Positions 1 through 6,553 of a stretch of DNA of 15,595 nucleotides are shown here, one piece after another. Every line of letters starts with the position of its first letter. Position 1 is the first letter of the stretch. This DNA comes from Gaiellales bacterium. Lineage in GTDB: Bacteria; Actinomycetota; Thermoleophilia; Gaiellales; F1-60-MAGs149. Below the pieces are notes generated by a model. It did no database searches and had not been told where the DNA came from. It saw only the letters and a program-made list of their open reading frames with translations. The position numbers were made by a program, and so were the translations under genes. The stretch is taken from assembly GCA_030831375.1 (NCBI GenBank), contig JAURLF010000047.1, forward strand, positions 1-15,595, read 5' to 3'.

Positions 1-889
1 CGCCCCGGTCGGAGAGGACGGCGTCGACGAACGCGCGCAGCGCCGGGTCGGTGCGCGCGTCCGCGACGTTGACGTAGAGGTAGAGCAGGCGCCCGAGCGG
101 GTAGGCGCCGGAGCGGAGGTCGGCGAGATCGGGCGCGACACAGCCCTCGCCCTCATCGACGGCCACCAGCCGCACGCGGTCGCCCCACTGCGAGGCCGTG
201 GCGAGGCCGGCGAACCCGAGGCCGCTGCCGCTGCCCGCGAGCCGGTTCGCGATCTGCTGCTCGCTCGGCTCCGCCACGTAGTCGGCGCGCAGCGCCGCCT
301 CGCGCCCGCGCTCCTCAGCCACCGGCGCGATCGCGAGGTCGACGAGGAGCCCCTTCGTCCCCGACGCCTCCCCCGGACCGATCGCCACGAACGCGTCCGC
401 CGGCAGGCCCTTCGCGCTGCCCGGGATGACCTCGTCGGCCGCCTCCCAGCGGTCGATCCCCGTCGACTCGGGCCCGAGCAGGGCGTAGAGCTGCTCGCGG
501 GTCAGGCAGGCGGGCTTCGCCAGGTCCGCCGCGGTGAAGACCACGACCGCGTCGTGCGCGACGGTCAGCCGCAGGAACTGCACGCCGGAGGCGATGCACG
601 TCTCGCGCTCGCGCGCCGTCATCTCGCGCGAGGCGCCGGTCACGTCGACCATCCCGTCGCAGAAGAGCGCGAACCCGTCACCTGTACCGGTCATCTCCAC
701 GTCGAGGTCGACGAGCGGGTGGGCGGCGGCGTAGTCGCCCGCGATCGCCGAGACCATAGGCAGGAGCGTCGTCGATCCCGCGACGCGCAGGCTGCCGGTC
801 GGCTCGTCGTCCGCGCCCGCGCATCCCGTCGCCGTGGCGACCGCGACGGCGATGGCGAGGACGGCGCGGAGCTGGCGAGGGCTGGTCAC
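1..889 (-). CDS. pstS: PstS-type phosphate-binding lipoprotein, partial (C-terminus beyond window)
   Basis: This is probably the extracytoplasmic phosphate-binding component of a Pst ABC importer. From GTG at 889 the protein begins with a short basic segment (MTSPRQLR), a hydrophobic stretch and a lipobox ending at Cys23 (ATGC), so it is likely a membrane-anchored lipoprotein. Family signatures follow: AGSTTLLP at about residues 37-44, then GTGDGF...FCDGMVDVTGASREM at about 68-90, matching the PstS pattern of a phosphate-binding loop followed by an FC..G..D...ASR segment. A later GSGSGLGFAGLA is also typical. About 296 codons are present; the 3' end runs off base 1, so pstC/A/B cannot be seen. 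An in-frame ATG at 919 with GGAGAGG upstream is an alternative start, but that would put the initiation region inside bcp. I prefer GTG 889 because it gives a compact lipoprotein signal and a clean divergent promoter. Confidence 0.82.
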   Translation of the reverse strand, partial: MTSPRQLRAVLAIAVAVATATGCAGADDEPTGSLRVAGSTTLLPMVSAIAGDYAAAHPLVDLDVEMTGTGDGFALFCDGMVDVTGASREMTARERETCIASGVQFLRLTVAHDAVVVFTAADLAKPACLTREQLYALLGPESTGIDRWEAADEVIPGSAKGLPADAFVAIGPGEASGTKGLLVDLAIAPVAEERGREAALRADYVAEPSEQQIANRLAGSGSGLGFAGLATASQWGDRVRLVAVDEGEGCVAPDLADLRSGAYPLGRLLYLYVNVADARTDPALRAFVDAVLSDRG

Positions 890-905
890 GGCGGAGATCC
901 GCCGT
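888..905. promoter_or_regulatory. Candidate operator: 18-bp inverted repeat between pstS and bcp
   Basis: ACGGCGGA, then GA, then TCCGCCGT form perfect 8-bp arms around a 2-base spacer. The repeat covers the pstS GTG start and ends on the first base of the bcp -10 hexamer. A dimeric repressor bound here would block both genes. The symmetry is seen directly; regulatory use is inference. It does not resemble a PhoP box, which is a direct repeat. Confidence 0.5.
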
Positions 906-911
906 AGACTA
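905..911. promoter_or_regulatory. Overlapping divergent -10 elements for bcp and pstS
   Basis: TAGACTA reads as a TANNNT hexamer on both strands: TAGACT at 905-910 on plus and TAGTCT at 911-906 on minus. The plus hexamer ends exactly 7 bases before the bcp ATG at 918, the spacing expected for a leaderless mRNA. The minus hexamer would start transcription near 899, giving about a 10-base leader before GTG 889. No convincing -35 is visible on either side. Confidence 0.55.
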
Positions 912-917
912 CCCGCC

Positions 918-1376
918 ATGAGCCTCTCCGTCGGCGACCCCGCCCCCGCCTTCGACCTCGCCGACGACGCCGGGAACCGCGTCGCGCTGGCCGATCTCGC
1001 GGGGCGCCGCGTCGTCCTCTACTTCTACCCCAAGGACGACACGCCGGGCTGCACGACGCAGGCCTGCGGGCTGCGAGACGGCTGGGAGCGCCTCGACGAC
1101 TTCGACGGCGTCGTCTACGGCATCTCCCCGGACCCGCCGGACTCGCACGCCGCGTTCCGGGCCAAGTTCGCGCTGCCGTTCGGCCTCCTCGCCGACGAGG
1201 GCCATGCCGTCGCCGAGGCGTACGGGGTCTGGGTCGAGAAGTCAATGTACGGCAAGAAGTACATGGGCGTCGAGCGCACCACCTTCGTGATCGGCGCGGA
1301 CGGCGCGATCGAGGCGGTGCTGCGCAAGGTCAAGCCGGCCGAGCACCTCGACCTCCTGCTCGGCGCGCTCGCCTGA
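918..1376 (+). CDS. bcp: Thioredoxin-dependent peroxiredoxin, Bcp/PrxQ type
   Basis: A cytosolic thiol peroxidase that reduces hydrogen peroxide and organic hydroperoxides. The 152-residue product has the normal family length. The signature YFYPKDDTPGCTTQAC places the peroxidatic Cys at 45 and the resolving Cys at 50, the C-X4-C arrangement of the atypical 2-Cys Bcp subgroup. Later YGVWVEKSMYGKKYMGVERTTFVI and a C-terminal KVKPAEHLD segment are standard. The start is ATG 918 because SLSVGDPAPAFDL aligns with Bcp N-termini and because a TAGACT -10 ends 7 bases upstream, with no Shine-Dalgarno nearby, suggesting leaderless translation. The frame is open further upstream, but that part is antisense to pstS. 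The CoA-transferase gene begins 2 bases after the stop, so the two are probably co-transcribed. Confidence 0.93.
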   Translation: MSLSVGDPAPAFDLADDAGNRVALADLAGRRVVLYFYPKDDTPGCTTQACGLRDGWERLDDFDGVVYGISPDPPDSHAAFRAKFALPFGLLADEGHAVAEAYGVWVEKSMYGKKYMGVERTTFVIGADGAIEAVLRKVKPAEHLDLLLGALA

Positions 1377-1378
1377 CG

Positions 1379-2578
1379 ATGCCCGCCGCGCCGCCGAACC
1401 CTGGACCGCTCGGGGGGATCCGCGTGCTCGACCTCTCGCGCGTCCTCGCCGGCCCGTACGCGGCGATGATGCTGGCCGACCTCGGCGCCGACGTGATCAA
1501 GGTCGAGCGCCCCGACGGCGGCGACATCACGCGCGCCTGGGGCCCGCCGTGGGCCGGCGGCGAGTCGACGTACTACATGTCCGCCAACCGCGGCAAGCGC
1601 TCGATCGCGATCGACCTGCGCGACCCCGCTGGCCTCGACGTGGCGCGACGGCTGGCCGCGACCTGCCAGGTCGTGATCGAGAACTTCATCCCGGGCGGCG
1701 CGGAGCGGATGGGCCTCGGGTTCGAGGCGCTGCGGGAGCGCAACCCGGGGCTCGTGTACTGCTCGATCTCGGGCTATCCCGCCGACGGCGCGGAGGCGGC
1801 GCTGCCCGGCTTCGACTTCGCGATCCAGGCCGAGGGCGGGATCATGAGCATCACGGGTGAGCCCGACGGCCAGCCGATGAAGGTCGGGGTGGCGATCGCC
1901 GACCTGACCTCCGGCATGTTCGCGGCGAGCGCGATCCTCGCGGCACTCGTCGACGTGCAGCGCGGCGCACCCGGCCGGCACGTGCATGTCTCGCTCTACG
2001 ACGCCCAGCTCGCCTGGCTCGCCAACCGCGGCACCGAGGCGGCGATCGCGGGGATCGAGCCGGAGCGGCTCGGCAACGCGCACCCGTCGATCGTGCCGTA
2101 CGAGACGTTCCCGACACGCGGCGCGCACATCGTCATCGCCGTCGGCACCGACGAGCAGTTCCGCGCCCTCTGCGGCGTGCTCGGGCTCGAGGCGGCGGCG
2201 GCCGACGCGCGCTACGCGACGAACCCCGAGCGCGTCGCGCACCGCGCCGAGCTCGTGCCGCTGCTCGGCGCCGCCACCGCCGCCTGGGACGCCGCCGACC
2301 TGCTCGCGGCGCTGGCCGCGGCGCGCGTGCCGTCAGGGCCGGTCCGCACCATCCCGGAGGCCCTCGCCCACTCGCCGCAGGCGCTCGTCGAGCACGCCCA
2401 TCCGACGGCGGGCCCGCTGCACACGCTGCGCTCCCCGATGAGCATCGACGGCGCGCACCTCACGAGCGACCGCCACCCGCCGCTCCTCGGCGAGCACAGC
2501 CGCGAGATCCTGGTCGAGGCCGGCCTCGCCGAGGACGAGATCGAGGCGGCCCTGGCCGGGCCCTGCCGGACCGCCTAG
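1379..2578 (+). CDS. Family III CoA-transferase (CaiB/BaiF)
   Basis: A 399-residue member of the class III CoA-transferases, which move CoA between carboxylic acids through an aspartyl-CoA intermediate. The N-terminal block GGIRVLDLSRVLAGPYAAMMLADLGADVIKVE (about 12-43) and ENF.PGGAERMGLGFEALRERNPGLVYCSISGY are hallmark sequences. The catalytic Asp is most likely D146 in PGFDFAIQAEGG. Other family segments are MKVGVAIADLTSGMFAA and GRHVHVSLYDAQLAWL. The substrate cannot be read from sequence. It begins 2 bases after the bcp stop and ends convergently with the glutamine-synthetase-like gene, sharing the tetranucleotide CTAG at 2575-2578. It may serve the neighbouring catabolic cluster or simply travel with bcp. 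Confidence 0.9.
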   Translation: MPAAPPNPGPLGGIRVLDLSRVLAGPYAAMMLADLGADVIKVERPDGGDITRAWGPPWAGGESTYYMSANRGKRSIAIDLRDPAGLDVARRLAATCQVVIENFIPGGAERMGLGFEALRERNPGLVYCSISGYPADGAEAALPGFDFAIQAEGGIMSITGEPDGQPMKVGVAIADLTSGMFAASAILAALVDVQRGAPGRHVHVSLYDAQLAWLANRGTEAAIAGIEPERLGNAHPSIVPYETFPTRGAHIVIAVGTDEQFRALCGVLGLEAAAADARYATNPERVAHRAELVPLLGAATAAWDAADLLAALAAARVPSGPVRTIPEALAHSPQALVEHAHPTAGPLHTLRSPMSIDGAHLTSDRHPPLLGEHSREILVEAGLAEDEIEAALAGPCRTA

Positions 2579-3909
2579 AGCGCCTCCGCGTACTCGTCCA
2601 TCTCCCAGGCCGTGAGCCGGTTGAGATGCGCCGTCCAGCGGTCGAGCTCGTAGCGCTTGTTGCGCAGGTACGTCTCCGCCAAGCGCGCGCCGAGCGCGTC
2701 GACGAGCACCTCGTCGGCCTCGAGCGCGTCGAGCGCCTCGCCGAGCGACGTCGGCAGCGGCTCGCCGATCAGGTCCTCGGGCCCCTCGTAGAAGTTGCCC
2801 TCCACCGGCGCCGGCGGCTCCAGCTTGCGCTCGATGCCGTCCAGCCCGGCCGCGAGCACGGCCGTGGCCACGAGGTACGGGTTGGCGCTGCCGTCGGCGT
2901 TGCGCACCTCGATGCGCGTGGCCGGTCCGCGCTCCGTGCAGAAGCGCACCATCGCCATCCGGTTGTCGTGGCCCCAGTTGGCGAACTTCGGCGACAGGCC
3001 GCCGTTGATGATCCGCTTGTACGCGTTGACGGTCGGGTTGAGGACGCCGCACAGCCCGCGCCCGTGCGCGATCACGCCTGCCGTGAAGTGGTACGCGGCG
3101 GGCGACAGGCCCGCCGTGCCGCGCGGCTGGTCGAGCCGGTTGCGACCCGCCTTGTCGACGAGCGAGACGTGCAGATGGAAGCCGGACGCCTCGTCGTCGT
3201 CGACGGGCATGCCCATGAAGGTCGCGACGACGCCGTCCTGCGCCGCGACCTGCTTGACCAGCGTCTTGAACAGGAACGCGCGGTCCGTGGCCTCCACGGC
3301 GGGCCCGTGCGTGAGATTGATCTCGTGCTGCGAGTGTCCGTACTCCTGCGCCATCGAGATCGGGTCGAGGCCGAACGCCTCGCAGGCGTCGAACATGCGC
3401 CGGGCGATCCGCTCCGGGTCGGCGAGCGCGCCCACCGTGTACACGCACGAGTTCCGCATCGGCATCGGCGCGAGGCCGCCGACGCCGTCGGGATTGCGCT
3501 CCAGGAGGTAGAACTCGAGCTCGTGCGCGACGACCGGGTTGAGTCCCTTCCGCGCCAGCCGCGCGGTCACGCGCTTGAGCGCGCCCCGCGGGTCGAGGTC
3601 GGCCGGCTCGCCGCCCGGCACCTGCACGAGGTCGCAGAGCACGACCGCGACCTCGGGGTCGAACGGGTCGATGCGCGCCGTCGAGAGGTCCGGCACGGCC
3701 GCGAAGTCACGGAAGCCCGCCTCCTCGCCGGAGACGATGTTGTGCGCATGGTCGATCGTCATGACGGCCTCGACGAACGGCTTGCCGTGCCCGAGCGCGT
3801 GCGCCGCCCGGCTCAGCAGCACGTCCTTGCCGCGCTGGACCCCGTAGAGGTCGCTGTAGACGAGCCGGAGGATCCGGACGCCCTTGGACTGCAGCTGCTT
3901 GACGGTCAT
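2575..3909 (-). CDS. Glutamine-synthetase-family ligase (GlnA3/PuuA-like)
   Basis: A 444-residue ATP-dependent glutamate-amine (or related) ligase of the glutamine synthetase fold. Catalytic-domain motifs are intact: HELEFYLL with metal ligands E130 and E132; QEYGHSQHEINLTHG with E189 and E196; SGFHLHVSL with H245 and H247; NPTVNAYKRIINGG at 291-304; NWGHDNRMAMVRF; and RIEVRNADGSANPYL at 332-345. The N-terminal segment that in true glutamine synthetase carries FDGSSI reads VMTIDHAHNI (49-58), and no adenylylation-type tyrosine segment is apparent. It therefore looks like a gamma-glutamyl-amine ligase relative rather than the housekeeping enzyme. ATG 3909 is chosen because GGAGAGGAG lies 6 bases upstream; the longer open frame would translate the promoter. 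It diverges from the hydrolase/SDR pair and shares its stop CTAG with the CoA-transferase gene. Confidence 0.88.
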   Translation of the reverse strand: MTVKQLQSKGVRILRLVYSDLYGVQRGKDVLLSRAAHALGHGKPFVEAVMTIDHAHNIVSGEEAGFRDFAAVPDLSTARIDPFDPEVAVVLCDLVQVPGGEPADLDPRGALKRVTARLARKGLNPVVAHELEFYLLERNPDGVGGLAPMPMRNSCVYTVGALADPERIARRMFDACEAFGLDPISMAQEYGHSQHEINLTHGPAVEATDRAFLFKTLVKQVAAQDGVVATFMGMPVDDDEASGFHLHVSLVDKAGRNRLDQPRGTAGLSPAAYHFTAGVIAHGRGLCGVLNPTVNAYKRIINGGLSPKFANWGHDNRMAMVRFCTERGPATRIEVRNADGSANPYLVATAVLAAGLDGIERKLEPPAPVEGNFYEGPEDLIGEPLPTSLGEALDALEADEVLVDALGARLAETYLRNKRYELDRWTAHLNRLTAWEMDEYAEAL

Positions 3910-3915
3910 CGCCGG

Positions 3916-3944
3916 CTCCTCTCCCGCGCTCGCGCGGCAGCATA
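3916..3944 (-). promoter_or_regulatory. -10 and ribosome binding site of the GS-like gene
   Basis: On the minus strand TATGCT (3944-3939) is a good -10 hexamer. It is followed by a short leader containing GGAGAGGAG (3924-3916), 6 bases before ATG 3909. No clear -35 is visible. The 13-base string TATGCTGCCGCGC starting at this -10 recurs exactly at the dapA promoter. Confidence 0.6.
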
Positions 3945-3946
3945 CC

Positions 3947-3972
3947 CCGTTGGCCAGTACCGGCGCCAACGG
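3947..3972. promoter_or_regulatory. Candidate operator: 8-bp inverted repeat in divergent intergenic region
   Basis: CCGTTGGC (3947-3954) and GCCAACGG (3965-3972) are perfect inverted arms 18 bp apart centre to centre. They begin 2 bases upstream of the TATGCT -10 of the GS-like gene and span its -35 region. The spacing suits a dimeric regulator binding two successive turns of one DNA face. Symmetry is seen; regulation of the divergent cluster is inference. No regulator gene lies in the window next to it. Confidence 0.5.
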
Positions 3973-4058
3973 CGGGCCGCTCCCCGCGATCTGGCACAGT
4001 TCGGCTATCAGCGGGTCGCCCTGCGGACCCGACGACGCTCCACGGAGGAGGCACCTCG

Positions 4059-4889
4059 ATGAACGCGGTCCGCTACCGCAACGCCGCCGGCGAGATCCGG
4101 CTCGGCCGCCTCGATGGCGACACGATCACGGATGCGGGCGTGGCGCCCGAGATGGGATTCGTGCCGACCGCCGAGAACTGGGCGCTGATCACGGGCGCGT
4201 CCGGCGCCACCTGCGCCGCCGCCGACGTGCAGCTGCTGCACCCCGTCGTGCCGCGCAAGATCATCGCGATCGGCCTCAACTACCGCGACCACGCCGAGGA
4301 GTCCGAGCTCGACATCCCCGAGACGCCGGTCGTGTTCGCGAAGTTCCCGTCCGCGCTGATCGGCCACGGCGAGACGATCGTCGTGCCGCGCGAGGAGACC
4401 CGCCCCGACTGGGAGGCCGAGCTCGCCGTCGTGATCGGCACGCGGGTCCACCGCGCCACCACGGCCAACGCGATCGACCACATCGGGGGCTACACCGCCA
4501 TCAACGACGTCTCCGGCCGGCGCGCGCAGCTCGAGACGCCGCTGCGCCAGTTCGTCTACGGCAAGAGCTTCGACACGTTCGCGCCGCTCGGGCCGTCGAT
4601 CGCCTCCATGGACGGCGTCGACCTGACGGACGTCCGGGTCTCGTCGCGCATCGGCGACGAGGTGCTGCAGGACTCGAACACCCGCAACCTGATCTTCTCG
4701 GTCGCGGAGATCATCGAGTACGTCAGCCGCGGCATCACGCTGGAGCCGGGTGACGTGATCGCCACGGGCACGCCCGGCGGCGTCGGCGACAGCCGCCAGC
4801 CCCCGCGCTACCTCGAGGACGGCGACACCATCGAGGTCACGGTGTCGGGCGTCGGCACCCTTTCCAACCCGGTCCGTCGCGAGGCGTAG
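4059..4889 (+). CDS. Fumarylacetoacetate hydrolase family protein
   Basis: A 276-residue metal-dependent enzyme of the FAH superfamily, which cleaves or decarboxylates beta-keto acids and isomerises related dienoates (FAHD1, ureidoglycolate lyase-like, hydroxyhepta-dienedioate isomerase). The core starts with PRKIIAIGLNYRDHAEE (65-81). The metal triad is E119 and E121 in DWEAELAVVIG and D150 in AINDVSGR. GKSFDTFAPLGP at 168-179 and ATGTPGGVG at 235-243 complete the active site. An N-terminal region of about 60 residues precedes the domain, as in two-part members. Initiation is clear: GGAGGAGG at 4044-4051 lies 7 bases before ATG 4059. The SDR gene begins 4 bases after the stop, indicating an operon. 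Exact substrate is unknown; the partner SDR and the divergent ligase suggest small-molecule catabolism. Confidence 0.9.
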   Translation: MNAVRYRNAAGEIRLGRLDGDTITDAGVAPEMGFVPTAENWALITGASGATCAAADVQLLHPVVPRKIIAIGLNYRDHAEESELDIPETPVVFAKFPSALIGHGETIVVPREETRPDWEAELAVVIGTRVHRATTANAIDHIGGYTAINDVSGRRAQLETPLRQFVYGKSFDTFAPLGPSIASMDGVDLTDVRVSSRIGDEVLQDSNTRNLIFSVAEIIEYVSRGITLEPGDVIATGTPGGVGDSRQPPRYLEDGDTIEVTVSGVGTLSNPVRREA

Positions 4890-4893
4890 GCCG

Positions 4894-5676
4894 ATGGCCC
4901 GCGCGGCGCTGATCACCGGGGGCGGCTCCGGGATCGGCGCCGCGGCGGCCCGTCGGCTCGCCGCCGACGGCTGGCTCGTCGGGCTGGTCGGGCGCCGGCC
5001 CGAGCCGCTGCAGGCCGTCGCGGCCGAGACGGGTGGGCGCGCGTTCCCCGGCGACGCCGCCGACCCCGCGCTGCTCGCCCACGCCGTCCAGGCGCTGACC
5101 GGGGAGGCGGGCGGGCTGCACGGCCTCGTCTGCTCGGCCGGCGCCGGCAACCCCGGTACCGCCGTCGAGCAGACCCCGCAGGGCTGGGAGGAGGTGCTGC
5201 GCGTCAACCTGACGGCGCCGTTCCTCGCCGCCCGCGCCGCCATCCCCGAGCTGGAGCGGGCTGGCGGGGCGATCGTGATCGTCTCCAGCCTCGCCGGCCT
5301 ACGAGCCGGCCCGGCGTCCGTCGCCTACGGCGCCGCCAAGGCGGGCGCCATCCACCTCGCCCGCTGCCTGGCGGTCGACCACGGCCCGCAGGGCGTGCGC
5401 GCGAACGCGGTCTGCCCGGGCTGGGTCCGCACCCCGATGGCCGACGACGCCCTCGCCGGGCTTGCCGAGCGCACGGGCGGGCTCGACGAGGCCTACGCGG
5501 AGGCGACGCGGCTGGCCCCCGACCGGCGCCCCGCGAGCGCCGAGGAGGTGGCGGAGACGATCGCCTTCCTCGTCTCCGAGGCCTCGCGCGGCGTCAACGG
5601 CAGCGTGATCCCCGTCGACGGCGGCGCGCACGCCGTTGACCCGGAGAGCGTGGCCTTCCTCCCCGACGCGCGCTAG
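4894..5676 (+). CDS. Short-chain dehydrogenase/reductase
   Basis: A 260-residue classical SDR oxidoreductase using NAD(H) or NADP(H). The cofactor motif TGGGSGIG is at 8-15. The usual NNAG motif is represented by CSAGAG near 80-85. The catalytic tetrad is N105 (VNLTAPF), S132 (IVSSLAG), Y145 and K149 (YGAAK). NAVCPGWVRTPM (171-182) and the C-terminal GSVIPVDGGA are standard. An arginine pair (GRR) at the end of the second strand, rather than an acidic residue, hints at NADPH preference. It follows the FAH-family gene by 4 bases and is almost certainly co-transcribed. Its TAG stop overlaps the stop of the convergent membrane-protein gene in CTAG at 5673-5676. The substrate is not deducible. 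Confidence 0.9.
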   Translation: MARAALITGGGSGIGAAAARRLAADGWLVGLVGRRPEPLQAVAAETGGRAFPGDAADPALLAHAVQALTGEAGGLHGLVCSAGAGNPGTAVEQTPQGWEEVLRVNLTAPFLAARAAIPELERAGGAIVIVSSLAGLRAGPASVAYGAAKAGAIHLARCLAVDHGPQGVRANAVCPGWVRTPMADDALAGLAERTGGLDEAYAEATRLAPDRRPASAEEVAETIAFLVSEASRGVNGSVIPVDGGAHAVDPESVAFLPDAR

Positions 5677-6500
5677 TCCGACGGTCGGCGCACGCCGAGC
5701 ACGAACCCGACGAGGGCGATTGCGAGGCCAATCGCGATCAGCGCGCCGGACACGGCCGACCAGCCGTCGAGGACGGCGCCGACCACCACGGGGGCGAGTG
5801 CGGCCACGGCCTCGTCCGCCCCGTCGGCGGACGCGAGTCGACCGGCCTCGTCGCGGGCGAGGGGGCGCAGCGCGAACGCCGTGACGGCGAGCAGCGCGCC
5901 GAGCCCGACGAGGACGAGCCCGCGCCGGCGCGCGGCGAGGAGCGCCAGCACTCCGAGCCCGACGGCGGCCGCGGCGAGCCCCGCGGGCAGGCGCGGGTAG
6001 CGATCGAGCAGGCGCAGCGCGCGTTCGAACCATGGCGAGATGCGCACCCACGGCACCTCGACCGTGAGGTCGCCCGGGACGGCGGCGAGCAGCGCGGAGA
6101 CGAGCGGCGGGGAGTCGGCCGCCTCCGCGAAGGCACGCACGTCGAGCCGCAGGCGCCCGTCCTGCTCGCCGGTCAGGATCCCCTGCTGCAGGCCGACCGC
6201 CGTCGGGCCGAGGACCCGGCCCGCGGCCTTCGACCGGATGGCCGCCGCGGCCCAGTCGCCGACGAGGATGGCGGCGCCGTCGACGAGGATGGCCGGCTGG
6301 TCGGCGGCGCGCAGCTCCACCTCGCGCACGACGGCGCCCCGCACCAGGGCGACGCCCTCGGACGACTGCGCGGCGGTGACCACGACGCGCTGGAAGCCCG
6401 CGGCGTCGATGACGTTGCGCTCGAGGACCGCCGCGAGGCCGGCGCCGAGCGCCGCGGCCACGGACACGACGAGCAGCACCAGGACCAGGAGCGCGCGCAC
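5673..6500 (-). CDS. Unrecognised membrane protein with N-terminal anchor and C-terminal TM segments
   Basis: I do not recognise a family. The 275-residue product has a hydrophobic N-terminal segment (about 2-25), a roughly 145-residue soluble region, and three further hydrophobic segments at about 173-190, 194-212 and 251-270. The soluble region probably lies outside the membrane and contains the acid- and valine-rich stretches VVVTAAQSSEGVALVRGAVV and REVELRAADQPAILVDGAAI. A short RRR separates the second and third membrane segments, and the tail ends RRPSD. The start is taken as GTG 6500, where TACGGT ends 6 bases upstream and no ribosome binding site is seen, fitting a leaderless transcript. 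It diverges from sua5 and converges on the SDR gene with a shared CTAG. Codon and GC character match its neighbours. Confidence 0.75.
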   Translation of the reverse strand: MRALLVLVLLVVSVAAALGAGLAAVLERNVIDAAGFQRVVVTAAQSSEGVALVRGAVVREVELRAADQPAILVDGAAILVGDWAAAAIRSKAAGRVLGPTAVGLQQGILTGEQDGRLRLDVRAFAEAADSPPLVSALLAAVPGDLTVEVPWVRISPWFERALRLLDRYPRLPAGLAAAAVGLGVLALLAARRRGLVLVGLGALLAVTAFALRPLARDEAGRLASADGADEAVAALAPVVVGAVLDGWSAVSGALIAIGLAIALVGFVLGVRRPSD

Positions 6501-6506
6501 GGCCGC

Positions 6507-6512
6507 ACCGTA
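6507..6512 (-). promoter_or_regulatory. Leaderless-type -10 of the membrane-protein gene
   Basis: TACGGT on the minus strand ends 6 bases before GTG 6500. The string TACGGT-N-CGGCC-start is nearly the same as at the PLP-enzyme gene near 8868, which supports both start choices. Confidence 0.5.
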
Positions 6513-6534
6513 GGCCCGCCGCCGGACGCGGGCC
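6513..6534. repeat. 7-bp inverted repeat in divergent region upstream of sua5
   Basis: GGCCCGC (6513-6519) and GCGGGCC (6528-6534) are perfect arms with an 8-base spacer, directly abutting the TACGGT -10 of the membrane-protein gene. In DNA this GC-rich a repeat of this size can arise by chance, so operator function is only a possibility. Confidence 0.35.
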
Positions 6535-6553
6535 GTCCTGCGACCATCCGGGC

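Noticed and set aside
4005..4011. TATCAG as the -10 of the FAH-family gene
   Set aside because: It misses the final T of TANNNT and has no -35 at suitable spacing. I could not identify this promoter with confidence.
2626..4062. Long plus-strand open frame opposite the GS-like gene
   Set aside because: It is rich in Arg, Val and His with no domain, and lies wholly opposite a gene with complete GS motifs and a clear ribosome site. It is a GC-skew shadow.
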